Below the pieces are notes generated by a model. It saw only the letters and a list, made by a program, of their open reading frames with translations. It did not search any database and was not told the DNA's origin. Below, in pieces: positions 7,532 to 15,958 of a DNA stretch of 47,773 nt (positions are counted from its first letter, which is position 1; each line of letters opens with the position of its first letter). The DNA comes from an uncultured Clostridia bacterium (GTDB lineage: Bacteria > Bacillota_A > Clostridia > TANB77 > CAG-508): positions 1-47,773 of the forward strand of contig CANQEA010000005.1 of assembly GCA_947594095.1 (NCBI GenBank), written 5' to 3'. The translations under genes were made by a program, and so were the position numbers.

Positions 7532-8768
7532 ATGTTAAAAAATGAACAAATGAACAAAAAAACAAAATACAAAAATGTACAAACAAAAAACAAGGGTATC
7601 ACATTAATTGCGTTAGTAATTACAATTATAGTAATTCTGATCCTAGCGCGGAGTAAGTATTAACACACTTTTTGGAGATAATGGTTTACTTACAAAAGCA
7701 CAAGAAGCAGCGGATGCAAACACAAGGGCAGGAGCATATGACAAAGTGGCAACAGAAGTGTTTGCAAGCTATGATAATGATGGAACATTAAATGAAGAAA
7801 AATTAAGAGCAAATTTAAAAAGAGCAGGAGGTACAACAGCAGATGATGGCGATTTAGAAGAAGAAGAACCAGGTGGATTTCCAATAAAAGTAAAAATGGA
7901 TGGATATATATTTGAAATAGACAAATATGGAAATATAACAAAAGAAGGAGAAATAGCAAGTGGTGGCGGAGAAGAACAAGGAGATGAGCCACCAGTAGCA
8001 GAGACTATATCAGAAGACACAAGTTATGTAGGATATTATGCAGATTTAGATGGAGATGAACAAGCAGACGGAATAATATATGCAGATTTAGCATACGGAT
8101 CAGGGGGACAAAAAAAATGGGTTAATAATGATTGGTCTGTTTTTGAGTATCCATCAAAAGAAGAAAATGATAATGTAACATATAAAAAATACACAATAGA
8201 GGACGGAAAGGAAGGAAGCGGATTTGGAGAAGAATATAAAAAAGAAATGATAAAAGTTGCAGATGGTAACAATGAAGGTGCAGATAGATTTTATGTAATG
8301 GACCTAAATGATTTCGATGAAATAACTCATACATGGTATAAAAAAGGATATGGAATTTCACCTACAGATATTAAAGTTTATAGTTATACCAATGATTTTG
8401 GAAAAGGAAAAGAAAATACGGAATATTGGATTGGAGAGAATGGAAAGTATGGGACCGTACAAGACGCTACGGAAGATGACAATGATATGTGGAAAATAAT
8501 TAAAGAAAAATTAAACGATAAAGGTAAGACGTGGTTTGTACCATCAAAATCAGAATGGTCAGCATTTGGATATATGTGTTACAACACAGATGGTATTAAT
8601 ATGTTACCTGAAAACTATGAAGACTTCGGGCTTAGCGTCTACTACTGGTCGTCTTCGATGGTCGAAAGTTGGATGGCGGCTTGTCCCTACTTCTCTACGG
8701 GTGGGATTAGCAGGCTCAATATCAACGTCAATGGGGGCCTCTATGTGCGCCTGAGCACGACTTTCTAA
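7532..8768 (+). CDS. Type IV pilin-like protein 1 with lectin-fold tail; CGG +1 shift
   Basis: After a basic leader comes KGITLIALVITIIVILILA, a class III-like prepilin signal/transmembrane helix. At CGG 7649-7651 the frame must move +1 to give the usual A-GVSINTLFGDNGLLTKA pilin stalk; without the shift it stops after two more codons. The assembled protein is about 411 residues: helix, acidic linker, then a DUF1566/C-type-lectin-like domain (TWFVPSKSEWSAFGYMCYN, YYWSSSM...YVRLSTTF). The last ~45 codons are clearly richer in G and C than the rest, as in variable regions of diversity-generating retroelements. A surface role is inferred. SD AGAAGGAGTG. Confidence 0.78.
8621..8765 (+). other. 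Putative DGR-type variable region 1
   Basis: The C-terminal lectin segment has strongly raised GC and scattered non-Asn residues at positions where lectin-fold relatives from DGRs have AAC/AAT codons. It ends at the gene end and is followed at once by a 12 bp hairpin with a 4-nt loop (8761-8788), the usual position of a DGR cruciform. No template repeat or reverse transcriptase is in the window, so this is inference. Confidence 0.45.
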
Positions 8769-8788
8769 TTTTGTAAAAAATTAGAAAG
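8761..8788 (+). repeat. 12 bp hairpin at the end of pilin 1
   Basis: Arms 8761-8772 and 8777-8788, perfect, with loop gtaa. The hairpin spans the stop codon. There is no T-tract downstream, so it is unlikely to be a terminator. Confidence 0.7.
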
Positions 8789-8817
8789 CAATATAATCGT
8801 TATGCAAATAACGTGTA

Positions 8818-8862
8818 ATATCAAACTAGAAAAAGCTTCGTAAGAAGCTTTCGGTTTGATAT
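8818..8862 (+). terminator. Long hairpin downstream of pilin 1
   Basis: Outer stem atatcaaac/gtttgatat and inner stem aaagcttc/gaagcttt. Both flanks are AT-rich, but the T-tract is poor. It probably terminates the pilin transcript. Confidence 0.5.
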
Positions 8863-8889
8863 AAATTAAAAAATGTGAGAAAAAATAAG

Positions 8890-9033
8890 ATGGAAGAACA
8901 AAAAAATTATAAAAGAAATCATTGGATGCAATCAAAAGTTGATAATGCAACAAAAAAGATAAATCAAGATATATATGGAAGGGGTAGACAAGCCACAATA
9001 CATATAAAATTGATGATTTATCCATTTATATAG
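8890..9033 (+). CDS. Small hypothetical ORF, 47 aa
   Basis: A short ORF, MEEQKNYKRNHWMQSK..., basic, not recognised. It begins 28 bp after the pilin-1 hairpin with only a weak purine-rich upstream region. It may be an accessory of the pilin cassette or part of a decayed gene. No homologue is seen in the second cassette. Confidence 0.3.
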   Translation: MEEQKNYKRNHWMQSKVDNATKKINQDIYGRGRQATIHIKLMIYPFI

Positions 9034-9057
9034 AGATGTTTAAAAGAAAAGAATTTT

Positions 9058-9183
9058 ATGGAAGATAAAATAGCACTTGAAAAATTATGTAATAAATTGC
9101 TTGTGCTTCGCTATGGAACAAATGAAGAGGAGAAAGAAGAAATTGAAAAAAATGTAAATCTCTTGTATAATATAATTATGTAA
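9058..9183 (+). CDS. Small hypothetical ORF, 41 aa
   Basis: Begins MEDKIALEKLCNKLLVL, a predicted amphipathic helix, then an EEEKEEIEKN segment. It has the look of a small helical partner protein or the C-terminal piece of one. It lies just after the 47-aa ORF in a different frame. Not recognised. Confidence 0.3.
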   Translation: MEDKIALEKLCNKLLVLRYGTNEEEKEEIEKNVNLLYNIIM

Positions 9184-9411
9184 CCAAGTGTTACAAATAT
9201 ATTATGCAGGAGGTTTTTTGATATGAACAATCAGGAACTAATGTAAAAGATGAAGGAAGACATGGAAATGAGAGGATTTTTGACACAAAAAAAGGTAGAT
9301 ATACGGTAAGACCTTAGTAAATGACGGAATTTTTGTTGCATTTATTGTAATTTTTTAAAAAATATGCTAAAATGTTAATTGTTACAAAAACTATATGAAA
9401 GGAAAAGAAAT
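9184..9411 (+). pseudogene. Gene debris before pth
   Basis: An excellent AGGAGG and ATG (9223) open MNNQELM and then stop. A neighbouring frame continues with coherent sequence ending DTKKGRYTVRP at 9317, as if a small gene were frameshifted. No CGG sits in frame at the break. The rest is the AT-rich pth leader. Confidence 0.3.
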
Positions 9412-9969
9412 ATGTATTTAATTGTTGGACTTGGAAACCCAGAAGAAGAATATGCAGGAACAAGGCACAATATGGGTTTTGATACAATAAATGAAATAAA
9501 AAATGAATATGGAATAGAAGTAAATAAAAAAGGCTTTAAAGGCTTATATGGTAAAGGTACAATAGAGGGAGAAAAAGTAATTTTATTAAAACCACAAACA
9601 TATATGAACTTAAGTGGAGAAAGTATTATAGAAGCGGTTAAATTTTATAAAATAAAACAAGAAGAATTTATAGTTATATATGATGATATAGATATTGAAG
9701 CAGGAATAATTAAAGTAAGAAAAAAAGGTGGACCAGGAACTCATAATGGAATGAAATCTGTTATACAAATGCTTGCAACAGAAGAGTTCTCAAGAGTTAG
9801 AATTGGAATAGGTCAGCCTCAAGATAAATCAAATTTGATATCTTACGTAATTGGCAAAGTCCCAAATGAAGAAAAAGAAATATTAAAAAAAGGTGTAACT
9901 AAAGCTAAAGATGCTGTTATCGAAATAATAAAAAATGGAATAGATTCAGCAATGAACAAATTTAATTAA
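9412..9969 (+). CDS. pth: Peptidyl-tRNA hydrolase
   Basis: 185 residues. Recycles tRNA from peptidyl-tRNAs dropped by the ribosome. Conserved blocks: LIVGLGNPEEEY.GTRHNMGF (catalytic His in RHN), LLKPQTYMNLSGES, YDDIDIEAG and KGGPGTHNGMKS. The start at 9412 gives the standard N terminus MYLIVGLGNP and lies after GAAAGGAAAAG; an upstream in-frame TTG would add 11 residues. The RNase G-type gene follows 15 bp downstream, as in related Clostridia. Confidence 0.97.
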   Translation: MYLIVGLGNPEEEYAGTRHNMGFDTINEIKNEYGIEVNKKGFKGLYGKGTIEGEKVILLKPQTYMNLSGESIIEAVKFYKIKQEEFIVIYDDIDIEAGIIKVRKKGGPGTHNGMKSVIQMLATEEFSRVRIGIGQPQDKSNLISYVIGKVPNEEKEILKKGVTKAKDAVIEIIKNGIDSAMNKFN

Positions 9970-9984
9970 GGAGCTAAAAACAAT

Positions 9985-11169
9985 ATGTTAGAATTATTAA
10001 TAAAAAAAGAAAAAACAGAGAAAAAGATTGCATTAGTTAATAATGGAATACTAGAAGAATATTATGAAGACTTTGAAGATTCAAACAAAAGAGAAGGAGA
10101 CATTTATATAGGTATTGTCAGAAATATAATAGAAGGAATGCAATCAGCTTTTGTAGATATAGGAGCAGAAAAAAATAGTTTTATTCATTTAAAAGATGTA
10201 CTTCCTAAAGTTGATGAAACTATTGAAACACAAAAAGAAAATGTAAATATTAATGATATTCTAAAACCAGGTCAAAAAATATTTGTACAAGTAAAAAAAG
10301 ACAGTAATTCTTCAAAAGGAGCAAGAGTATCTACACATATTAATTTACCAAGCAAATATATTGCATTTATGCCAAATACTGATATTGTAACAGTTTCACA
10401 AAAAATTGAAGATAAAAAAGAACAACAAAGATTAGTAGAATTAGTAAAAAAACATCTTTCAAAAGGAAATGGTGCTGTAATTAGAACGTCTGCAATGCAT
10501 AAAGAACAAGAATTAATTGATGATATTAAATACATAGAAAATAAGTGGAAAAATATAATTAGCACGAATATTGACCCAAATGATAGAAAACCAAGATTAA
10601 TTTATAAAAGTGAAGATATAATTGAGAAGATGCTAATAGATTTAGCAGATAAAAATTTAGAAACAATCATTTTAAATGATAAAGATGAAGCAGAAAGAAT
10701 TCAAAAATTAAAAGAACAAAATAAAGAATATCAAAATATTAAAATTGTAATTAAACCTTCTGAAGAAATTCTAAAATTACATGATACACAAAAACAAATT
10801 GATAAATTAAAAGATAGAAAAATTTGGCTAAAATGCGGAGGTTTCATAACAATAGATAAAACAGAAGCATTAACTGCAATTGATGTTAATACTGGAAAAT
10901 ATACAGGTAATAATGATTTAGAAAAAACAATTTTTACTGTAAACAAAGAAGCAACAGTTGAAATTGCAAAACAAATTAAACTTCGTGATATTGGTGGAAT
11001 TATTATTGTTGATTATATAGATATGCATGATCCAAAAAGTAAAGATAATATTTTAAAAATTTTATTACAAGAAGTTAAAAAAGATAGGGCAAAAACACAA
11101 GTGGAAGGGTTTACGAATTTGGATTTGATGGAACTTACGAGAAAACATATATGTAGCCACAAAGAATAA
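9985..11169 (+). CDS. rng: RNase E/G-family ribonuclease, short form
   Basis: 394 residues. N-terminal S1 domain (GDIYIGIVRNIIEGMQSAFVDIG..KNSFIH), then the RNase H-like/DNase I-like catalytic core with both Mg-binding aspartate motifs, TAIDVNTG and IIVDYIDM. It processes rRNA and mRNA 5' ends. The protein stops at LDLMELTRKHICSHKE, right after the catalytic core; the zinc-link (CPxCxGxG) and C-terminal domain of E. coli RNase G are absent. It is co-directional with pth. Whether the short form is native or was cut when the pilin cassette arrived downstream is not decidable here. Confidence 0.85.
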   Translation: MLELLIKKEKTEKKIALVNNGILEEYYEDFEDSNKREGDIYIGIVRNIIEGMQSAFVDIGAEKNSFIHLKDVLPKVDETIETQKENVNINDILKPGQKIFVQVKKDSNSSKGARVSTHINLPSKYIAFMPNTDIVTVSQKIEDKKEQQRLVELVKKHLSKGNGAVIRTSAMHKEQELIDDIKYIENKWKNIISTNIDPNDRKPRLIYKSEDIIEKMLIDLADKNLETIILNDKDEAERIQKLKEQNKEYQNIKIVIKPSEEILKLHDTQKQIDKLKDRKIWLKCGGFITIDKTEALTAIDVNTGKYTGNNDLEKTIFTVNKEATVEIAKQIKLRDIGGIIIVDYIDMHDPKSKDNILKILLQEVKKDRAKTQVEGFTNLDLMELTRKHICSHKE

Positions 11170-11194
11170 TATGGACAAAAAATTTCAAAACCTA

Positions 11195-11223
11195 TTGACA
11201 AAGAAAAAGATTATAGTTAAAAT
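11195..11223 (+). promoter_or_regulatory. Promoter P1 of the pilin-2 leader
   Basis: TTGACA at 11195-11200, a 17-nt spacer and TAAAAT at 11218-11223. Same sequence and spacing as P1 of cassette 1. Confidence 0.7.
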
Positions 11224-11229
11224 AAAGGT

Positions 11230-11453
11230 GAAGTAAAAATAAGAAAAATGAAAATGCAAGAAATTAAGAAATTAAAAATCTTTAAGTATATTGCTTAAAG
11301 ATTTTTCTATATGTTTATTATAATAAAATTATAACATTAAAAACAAGTATTTTTATAGAGATTTTATTTCTATATATTTAATAAAATATTTTTTAATATT
11401 TATACATGAAATGCTTATAATTATTGAGAAATCAGTAGTTATAAGTATTTTTT
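11230..11453 (+). ncRNA. Candidate structured leader RNA, copy 2
   Basis: Second copy of the leader RNA. Hairpin 1 is at 11280-11300, followed by attttt. Hairpin 2 is at 11412-11427/11432-11447 with a 4-nt loop and T6. Relative to copy 1 a T.G pair in hairpin 2 has become T-A, keeping the helix, and hairpin 1's loop has changed with a matching change in the distant arm (11459-11479). Confidence 0.5.
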
Positions 11454-11479
11454 GCTTTCTTCAAGCAATATACTTAAAG
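11280..11479. repeat. 21 bp inverted repeat enclosing the leader, copy 2
   Basis: Left arm 11280-11300 and right arm 11459-11479 pair at 20 of 21 positions. The central triplet is changed from copy 1 in both arms in a complementary way (gct with agc in copy 1; ttg with caa in copy 2). Confidence 0.85.
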
Positions 11480-11508
11480 ATAATAATCGACAAAAAATGA
11501 AAAAAATA

Positions 11509-11537
11509 TTGACAATAAAACTAACTATTCATATAAT
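11509..11537 (+). promoter_or_regulatory. Promoter P2 of pilin 2
   Basis: TTGACA at 11509-11514, a 17-nt spacer and TATAAT at 11532-11537, identical to cassette 1 including the flanking dyad aactatt/aatagtt. Confidence 0.8.
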
Positions 11538-11675
11538 AAGCTTAACACATAGTAGAAATAGTTCTTAATATTATATAGAAAAAATAATATTTCTATATTA
11601 ATTATATAATTATTATTCTAAGGAATAATAAAGCAAGATGAGGTAACAATAACAAAAGAAGGAAAGGAGAAAAAC

Positions 11676-12872
11676 ATGTTTAAAAAAGAAAAAACGAACA
11701 AAAAAACGAAGTACAAAAATTTACAAACAAAAAACAAAGGTATTACATTAATTGCGTTAGTGATAACCATAATTGTAATACTAATTTTAGCACGGAGTAA
11801 GTATTAACACATTATTTGGAGATAATGGATTACTTACAAAAGCAGATGAGGCAAGGAAAGCAAACGAAAAAGCAGGAATACAAGATAGGGTAGATACAGA
11901 AGTACTTGCAAGTTATGGAACAGATGGAAAAATAGATTTAGACCAATTAAATAGCAATTTAAAAACACATATTACAGGTATAACACATGCAGGAGAAAGT
12001 TTAGATAAAAATCCTATAACAGAATTACCAACAACAGTAGAAGTAGATGGATATGAAATAGAAATTAAAGGCGATACGAAAGAAATTGCAGATAAACCAT
12101 TTACTCCAGAACAATTAACATTTAATCCAGATGCAGAAGCAAAAAACGCAGATAAATATGGAAATGAAGTAAAATTAAAAATCTCACCAGAAACGCAATT
12201 AACAAACGGACCATGGAGATTATTTTATCAAGATGAAAATTACACATATATAATACATGATGAGTTAGTATCGTTAAATAGTTCATTAAAAGATGAATAT
12301 GGGAATGATTATGACAATGGAACAGTAGGAGCAATAGGACAAGCATTAAATCCAATGATAAAAACTCAAAGACCAGGTATGTTTACATTAAGTGACAGTC
12401 AACCAAACATGAAAGGAGTAGCTTACCTAACAGACCCGGCTAACTGGAAAACATATTCAGATGAATTAGTTGGAGCATTATATGCAATAGGAAGTCCAAC
12501 AATAGAATTATTTAGAGCATCATTTAATGCAGCAAGAATTAACCATGAAAACATGTCGGGCGAGTCCGCCATTTCGCCGTTAACGCTGGATGATTGTGGA
12601 TATAATGTTTCTGATTATAGAAATTGGGCGATTCCCGAGTATTTCGAAGCTGAATGGTGCAACGGTATTTACAGAAAAGGTGATTCTAACTCGTGGTGGT
12701 GGTTAGCTTCACCTTGTTACGAGACGCATTCCGCTGTATGGTGTATAGGCGAACACGAGCGGCCTTTTCAACTGGAACCGGATACGTTTCGGACTCCTAC
12801 GCGTTCCGCCCTTTAGTTTGTTTAGAAACAACTTTTTTTAATGCTTCGTACATCTGTGAGAGGTCGGAATAA
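11676..12872 (+). CDS. Type IV pilin-like protein 2; three CGG +1 shifts
   Basis: Paralogue of pilin 1, with the helix KGITLIALVITIIVILILA. CGG 11793-11795, at the same codon as in pilin 1, needs a +1 shift to give GVSINTLFGDNGLLTKA. The long linker is followed by a DUF6273-like domain (SWWWLASPCYETHSAVWC). Inside this tail are two more in-frame CGGs (12760-12762 and 12779-12781). Reading both as +1 yields the family-typical SYAFRPLVCL ending and a stop at 12870-12872. With no shift the protein ends at 12816, and with one at 12841. GC is raised from 12545 on. SD GGAAAGGAG. A surface role is inferred. Confidence 0.75.
12545..12840 (+). other. Putative DGR-type variable region 2 with two CGG codons
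   Basis: A high-GC, low-AAY stretch in an otherwise AT-rich gene, coding the lectin/DUF6273-like tail. CGG at 12760 and 12779 set the reading frame of the terminal 30 codons. DGR assignment is inferred from position and composition only. Confidence 0.4.
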
Positions 12873-12960
12873 TAACGCAAAAGTTACGCGCGGTCGCCTG
12901 TTTGTGGAGTATAATGGCTCAGGCAGGCTTCAATGTCTGCCGATTCCCCGCGATATCTAA
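12841..12960 (+). other. High-GC open stretch after pilin 2 (39 codons)
   Basis: ATG at 12841 opens MLRTSVRGRNNNAKV... to a stop at 12958-12960. Base composition matches the variable tail before it, not the surrounding AT-rich DNA, and the AATAATAACGC segment resembles template-repeat codons. No ribosome site is seen. It could be a leftover tail exon or a degenerate template; I cannot place it. Confidence 0.25.
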
Positions 12961-12971
12961 AAGGTGGAAAT

Positions 12972-13106
12972 ATGGGAAAAGTTAACATGGTAAAAAATAT
13001 AAAAGAGATACATCAGACGGTAGGGATATTGTTGGAGGTTGGAATATTTTGCGGTATGGAAGAGAATTATATAAAGAAACTGTACAAAATTTCTCAAGTA
13101 AATTGA
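12972..13106 (+). CDS. Small ORF, 44 aa, before rimO
   Basis: MGKVNMVKNIKEIHQTVG... with AAGGTGG 5 nt upstream. An overlapping frame (DTSDGRDIVGGWN..., entering from about 13009 with an in-frame CGG) also looks protein-like, so the stretch may be a fossil gene instead. The coding end overlaps the terminator at 13078-13126. Confidence 0.3.
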   Translation: MGKVNMVKNIKEIHQTVGILLEVGIFCGMEENYIKKLYKISQVN

Positions 13107-13128
13107 GCAATTGTACAGTTTTTTCTTT
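13078..13128 (+). terminator. Terminator before rimO
   Basis: Perfect 10 bp stem aactgtacaa/ttgtacagtt with T6 after it. It closes the pilin-2 transcription unit. Confidence 0.85.
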
Positions 13129-13256
13129 GTCCTTTTTCACATAAAGTTAATAATTTTTTATCTAATTCCAAAAAACTCCATAAATTACTTTTTTTTGGAA
13201 TAAAGGTATTGATAACTTTTATATTTTGGCGTAAAATATAAATGGAGGAAATAAAA

Positions 13257-14624
13257 ATGAAAGTAGGATTTGTACATTTAGGATGTAGCAAGAACTTAAT
13301 AGATACAGAAGCAACAATTGGAGTATTAAAAAGTCACAAATTAGAAATTGTAAATGATGAAGAAAAAGCAGATATAATAATTGTAAATACATGTGGTTTT
13401 ATTGACTCTGCAAAAGAAGAAGCAATAAACACAATATTAGAAATGTCAGAATATAAGAAGAAAAACTGTAAGTATTTAATAGCAATGGGTTGTTTAGTAC
13501 AACGTTATTATGATGAATTAGTCAAATTACTTCCAGAAGTGGATTTATTTATTAAAATAGATGAATATGATAAATTTTGGGAAAAGATAGAAAAGTTAAT
13601 AAGTAAAAATATAAAAGAACAAGCAGAAACTAAAACTATTAAAAAAATATCTGAAATACCACCAATGCCAATGTTAAGACAAGAAGAATTTTTAAATAGA
13701 ACAATTACAACAGGAAAAGACTTTGCATATATAAAAATAGGGGAAGGTTGTAGTAATAGATGTACATATTGTGCAATTCCATACATTAGAGGTCCATTTG
13801 TAAGTAGAAAAATGGAAGATATTATTGAAGAAGCAGAAAAACTGGCAAGTGATGGAATAAGAGAATTAATTGTCATTGCACAAGACACAACAAAATATGG
13901 AATAGATTTATATGGAGAAAGTAAGCTAACAGAATTATTACATAAATTAAGCAAAATAGATGGAATAAAATGGATTAGATTTTTATATTCATATCCAGAA
14001 GGAATAACTAATGATTTAATACAAGAAGTAGCAAACAATCCTAAAATTTGTAAATACCTTGATATACCAATTCAACACATATCAAATACAGTATTAAAGA
14101 GAATGAATCGTAAAACAACAAAACATGAAATAGAAGAACTATTAAAAAATATAAGAAAAAATATTCCAGATGTAACATTAAGGACAAGCTTAATGGTAGG
14201 TTTTCCAGGAGAGACAAAAGAAGATTTTGAAGAACTATTAGATTTTGTAGAAAATGCAAGATTTGATAAATTAGGTACATTTATGTATTCAAAAGAAGAT
14301 GGAACACCTGCTGAAAAATTACCTAACCAAATTCATGGAAACACAAAAAAATCAAGATATAATAAAATTATGCAAAAACAACAAGAAATATCAAGAAAAA
14401 ATTTAGAAAAAAACATTGGTAAAATTATGGAAGTTTTAATAGAAGACATTTCATTTGACGGAAAGTATTATATTGGAAGAACGATGAAAGATGTACCAGA
14501 AATTGATGGACTTGTTTTTGTAGAAAACAACGAAAAAGGCAAGAACGCTTTATTGCATAAATTTGTAAAATGTGAGATAATAGATGTAGAAGATTATGAC
14601 TTAATTGCTAATTTTGTCAAATGA
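13257..14624 (+). CDS. rimO: Ribosomal protein S12 methylthiotransferase RimO
   Basis: 455 residues with the three MTTase domains. The N-terminal UPF0004 domain (GFVHLGCSKNLIDTE, with further Cys in VNTCGF and AMGCLV) binds the auxiliary 4Fe-4S cluster. The radical SAM domain carries GCSNRCTYCAIP (CxxxCxxC), and a C-terminal TRAM domain follows. RimO methylthiolates Asp88 of ribosomal protein S12. The start at 13257 follows TGGAGGA and gives the normal N terminus. The next gene starts 14 bp downstream, so the two are probably co-transcribed. Confidence 0.96.
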   Translation: MKVGFVHLGCSKNLIDTEATIGVLKSHKLEIVNDEEKADIIIVNTCGFIDSAKEEAINTILEMSEYKKKNCKYLIAMGCLVQRYYDELVKLLPEVDLFIKIDEYDKFWEKIEKLISKNIKEQAETKTIKKISEIPPMPMLRQEEFLNRTITTGKDFAYIKIGEGCSNRCTYCAIPYIRGPFVSRKMEDIIEEAEKLASDGIRELIVIAQDTTKYGIDLYGESKLTELLHKLSKIDGIKWIRFLYSYPEGITNDLIQEVANNPKICKYLDIPIQHISNTVLKRMNRKTTKHEIEELLKNIRKNIPDVTLRTSLMVGFPGETKEDFEELLDFVENARFDKLGTFMYSKEDGTPAEKLPNQIHGNTKKSRYNKIMQKQQEISRKNLEKNIGKIMEVLIEDISFDGKYYIGRTMKDVPEIDGLVFVENNEKGKNALLHKFVKCEIIDVEDYDLIANFVK

Positions 14625-14638
14625 AAGGGAGCGATAGT

Positions 14639-15930
14639 ATGAGAAATATTGCTACTATTAATATAAATGGAGAAAATAAAAATTTATATGTTGTTTTAAA
14701 TGAACAAGGAAATACTTTTATGTATTATTTAGACGAAGAGCTTATTGGAGCATATACTCCAGATGCAATGGAAGAAAAAATTATATTTAAAGAAAATTCA
14801 ATTGAAAATGAACTTTCACGGTCAAATAAAAGATACTATTGAAGATTACATAGAAAAAGTCGATTTAGATAAATTACAAAAAGACGAAATGGAGTTTAGA
14901 AATCTGGAAAAAATACAAGAGTTAGAGCATGTATTAGGTGAAGGTCATGCAAATGTAAAAGTAGGACGTGTTGCTACTGTCGACTTAGATGTTTCGGTCG
15001 AAGACATTGATGAAAAAGATTATAACGAAGAAGAATTATCAGAAAATTATAATGAAGGAAAAACTACATTAACAAAAAGTAACTTAACAATTAAGCAAGA
15101 AGTAGATTTAAATATGCTTTCAAATGAATATAAAACATTAGGCCACGAAATAAACAAACCAAATGCTTCTAAATTAGTTGTTGCAGATGATTTAGATATA
15201 TCTAAATTACCTGAAGAAGAAAAAGAAAAATTTGAACCTTCAGCTTCTGGATACTACCTTTTAATTATGAATGAAAAAGGAGAGTTTGAACCATCTGGAT
15301 TTGAAGAGGACATAGCTACAGGAACACATCCAGAAGAAAAAAATTATCAAATTGAACATGATGGAGATGTTGTAAAAGACGACGTTATTGCACGTTTTAA
15401 AGTTCCAGGAACACAAAAAACAATTGCAATAGATAAACGGTGCATATGGAGAAATACAAGTATTTTATTCACCAGGAAAAACAAGAGATGGAAATGATCC
15501 TATTGATAAACAATTAGAAACAGATAATGTTTGGCCAATACATACAGATGTAAGAAATGCAATAGGAAAAGAACATGATCCAAATGGAAATTATGGTGTT
15601 GATGAGGCAGTAGATGAAGCAAAAGTTCATGATGAAGAACATGGAGAAACGGAAACACTTTCTTATAAAGATGCTGATGGAGATGAAAAAACAAGTTTGC
15701 AAAAACATATGACATATGAGCAATATGTAGATAAAATAATGGAAAATGATGAAATATCTAGTACATATAATAGAGATGATATAAAAGAGTTTGTTGAAAA
15801 ATATAAAGAAGAAAATAATATTGAAAATCTTGAACAAATAACAGAAGCGATGGAAGAAGAATTAAATGCATATATTGAGCAAAAAGCAGACCAAGAGCAT
15901 GAACTTCCAGGACAAGATAATAAAAGATAA
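14639..15930 (+). CDS. Acidic hypothetical protein, ~429 aa, two CGG +1 shifts
   Basis: Family not recognised. The reading frame is open from 14639 to 15930 only if +1 shifts occur at CGG 14819-14821 (TCA-CGG, giving ELS-GQIKDTIEDY) and at CGG 15438-15440 (AAA-CGG, giving IDK-GAYGEIQVFYSPGK). Codon use and acidic composition are the same in all three segments, and each switches frame exactly at CGG. The N-terminal region resembles a small beta domain (NIATININGENKNLYV); the rest is rich in Asp/Glu with a helical C terminus (EEELNAYIEQKAD). SD AAAGGGAG. It ends at the terminator 15930-15958. Confidence 0.72.
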
Positions 15931-15958
15931 AAAATATCCCAAGCTTGGGATATTTTTT
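15930..15958. terminator. Bidirectional terminator between convergent genes
   Basis: Stem aaaatatccca/tgggatatttt with T-runs on both strands. It serves the acidic-protein gene and the CDF gene. Confidence 0.85.

Noticed and set aside
7690..8361. Leucine- and histidine-rich minus-strand open frames under pilin 1
   Set aside because: Shadows of the GAA/GAT-rich acidic linker on the plus strand.
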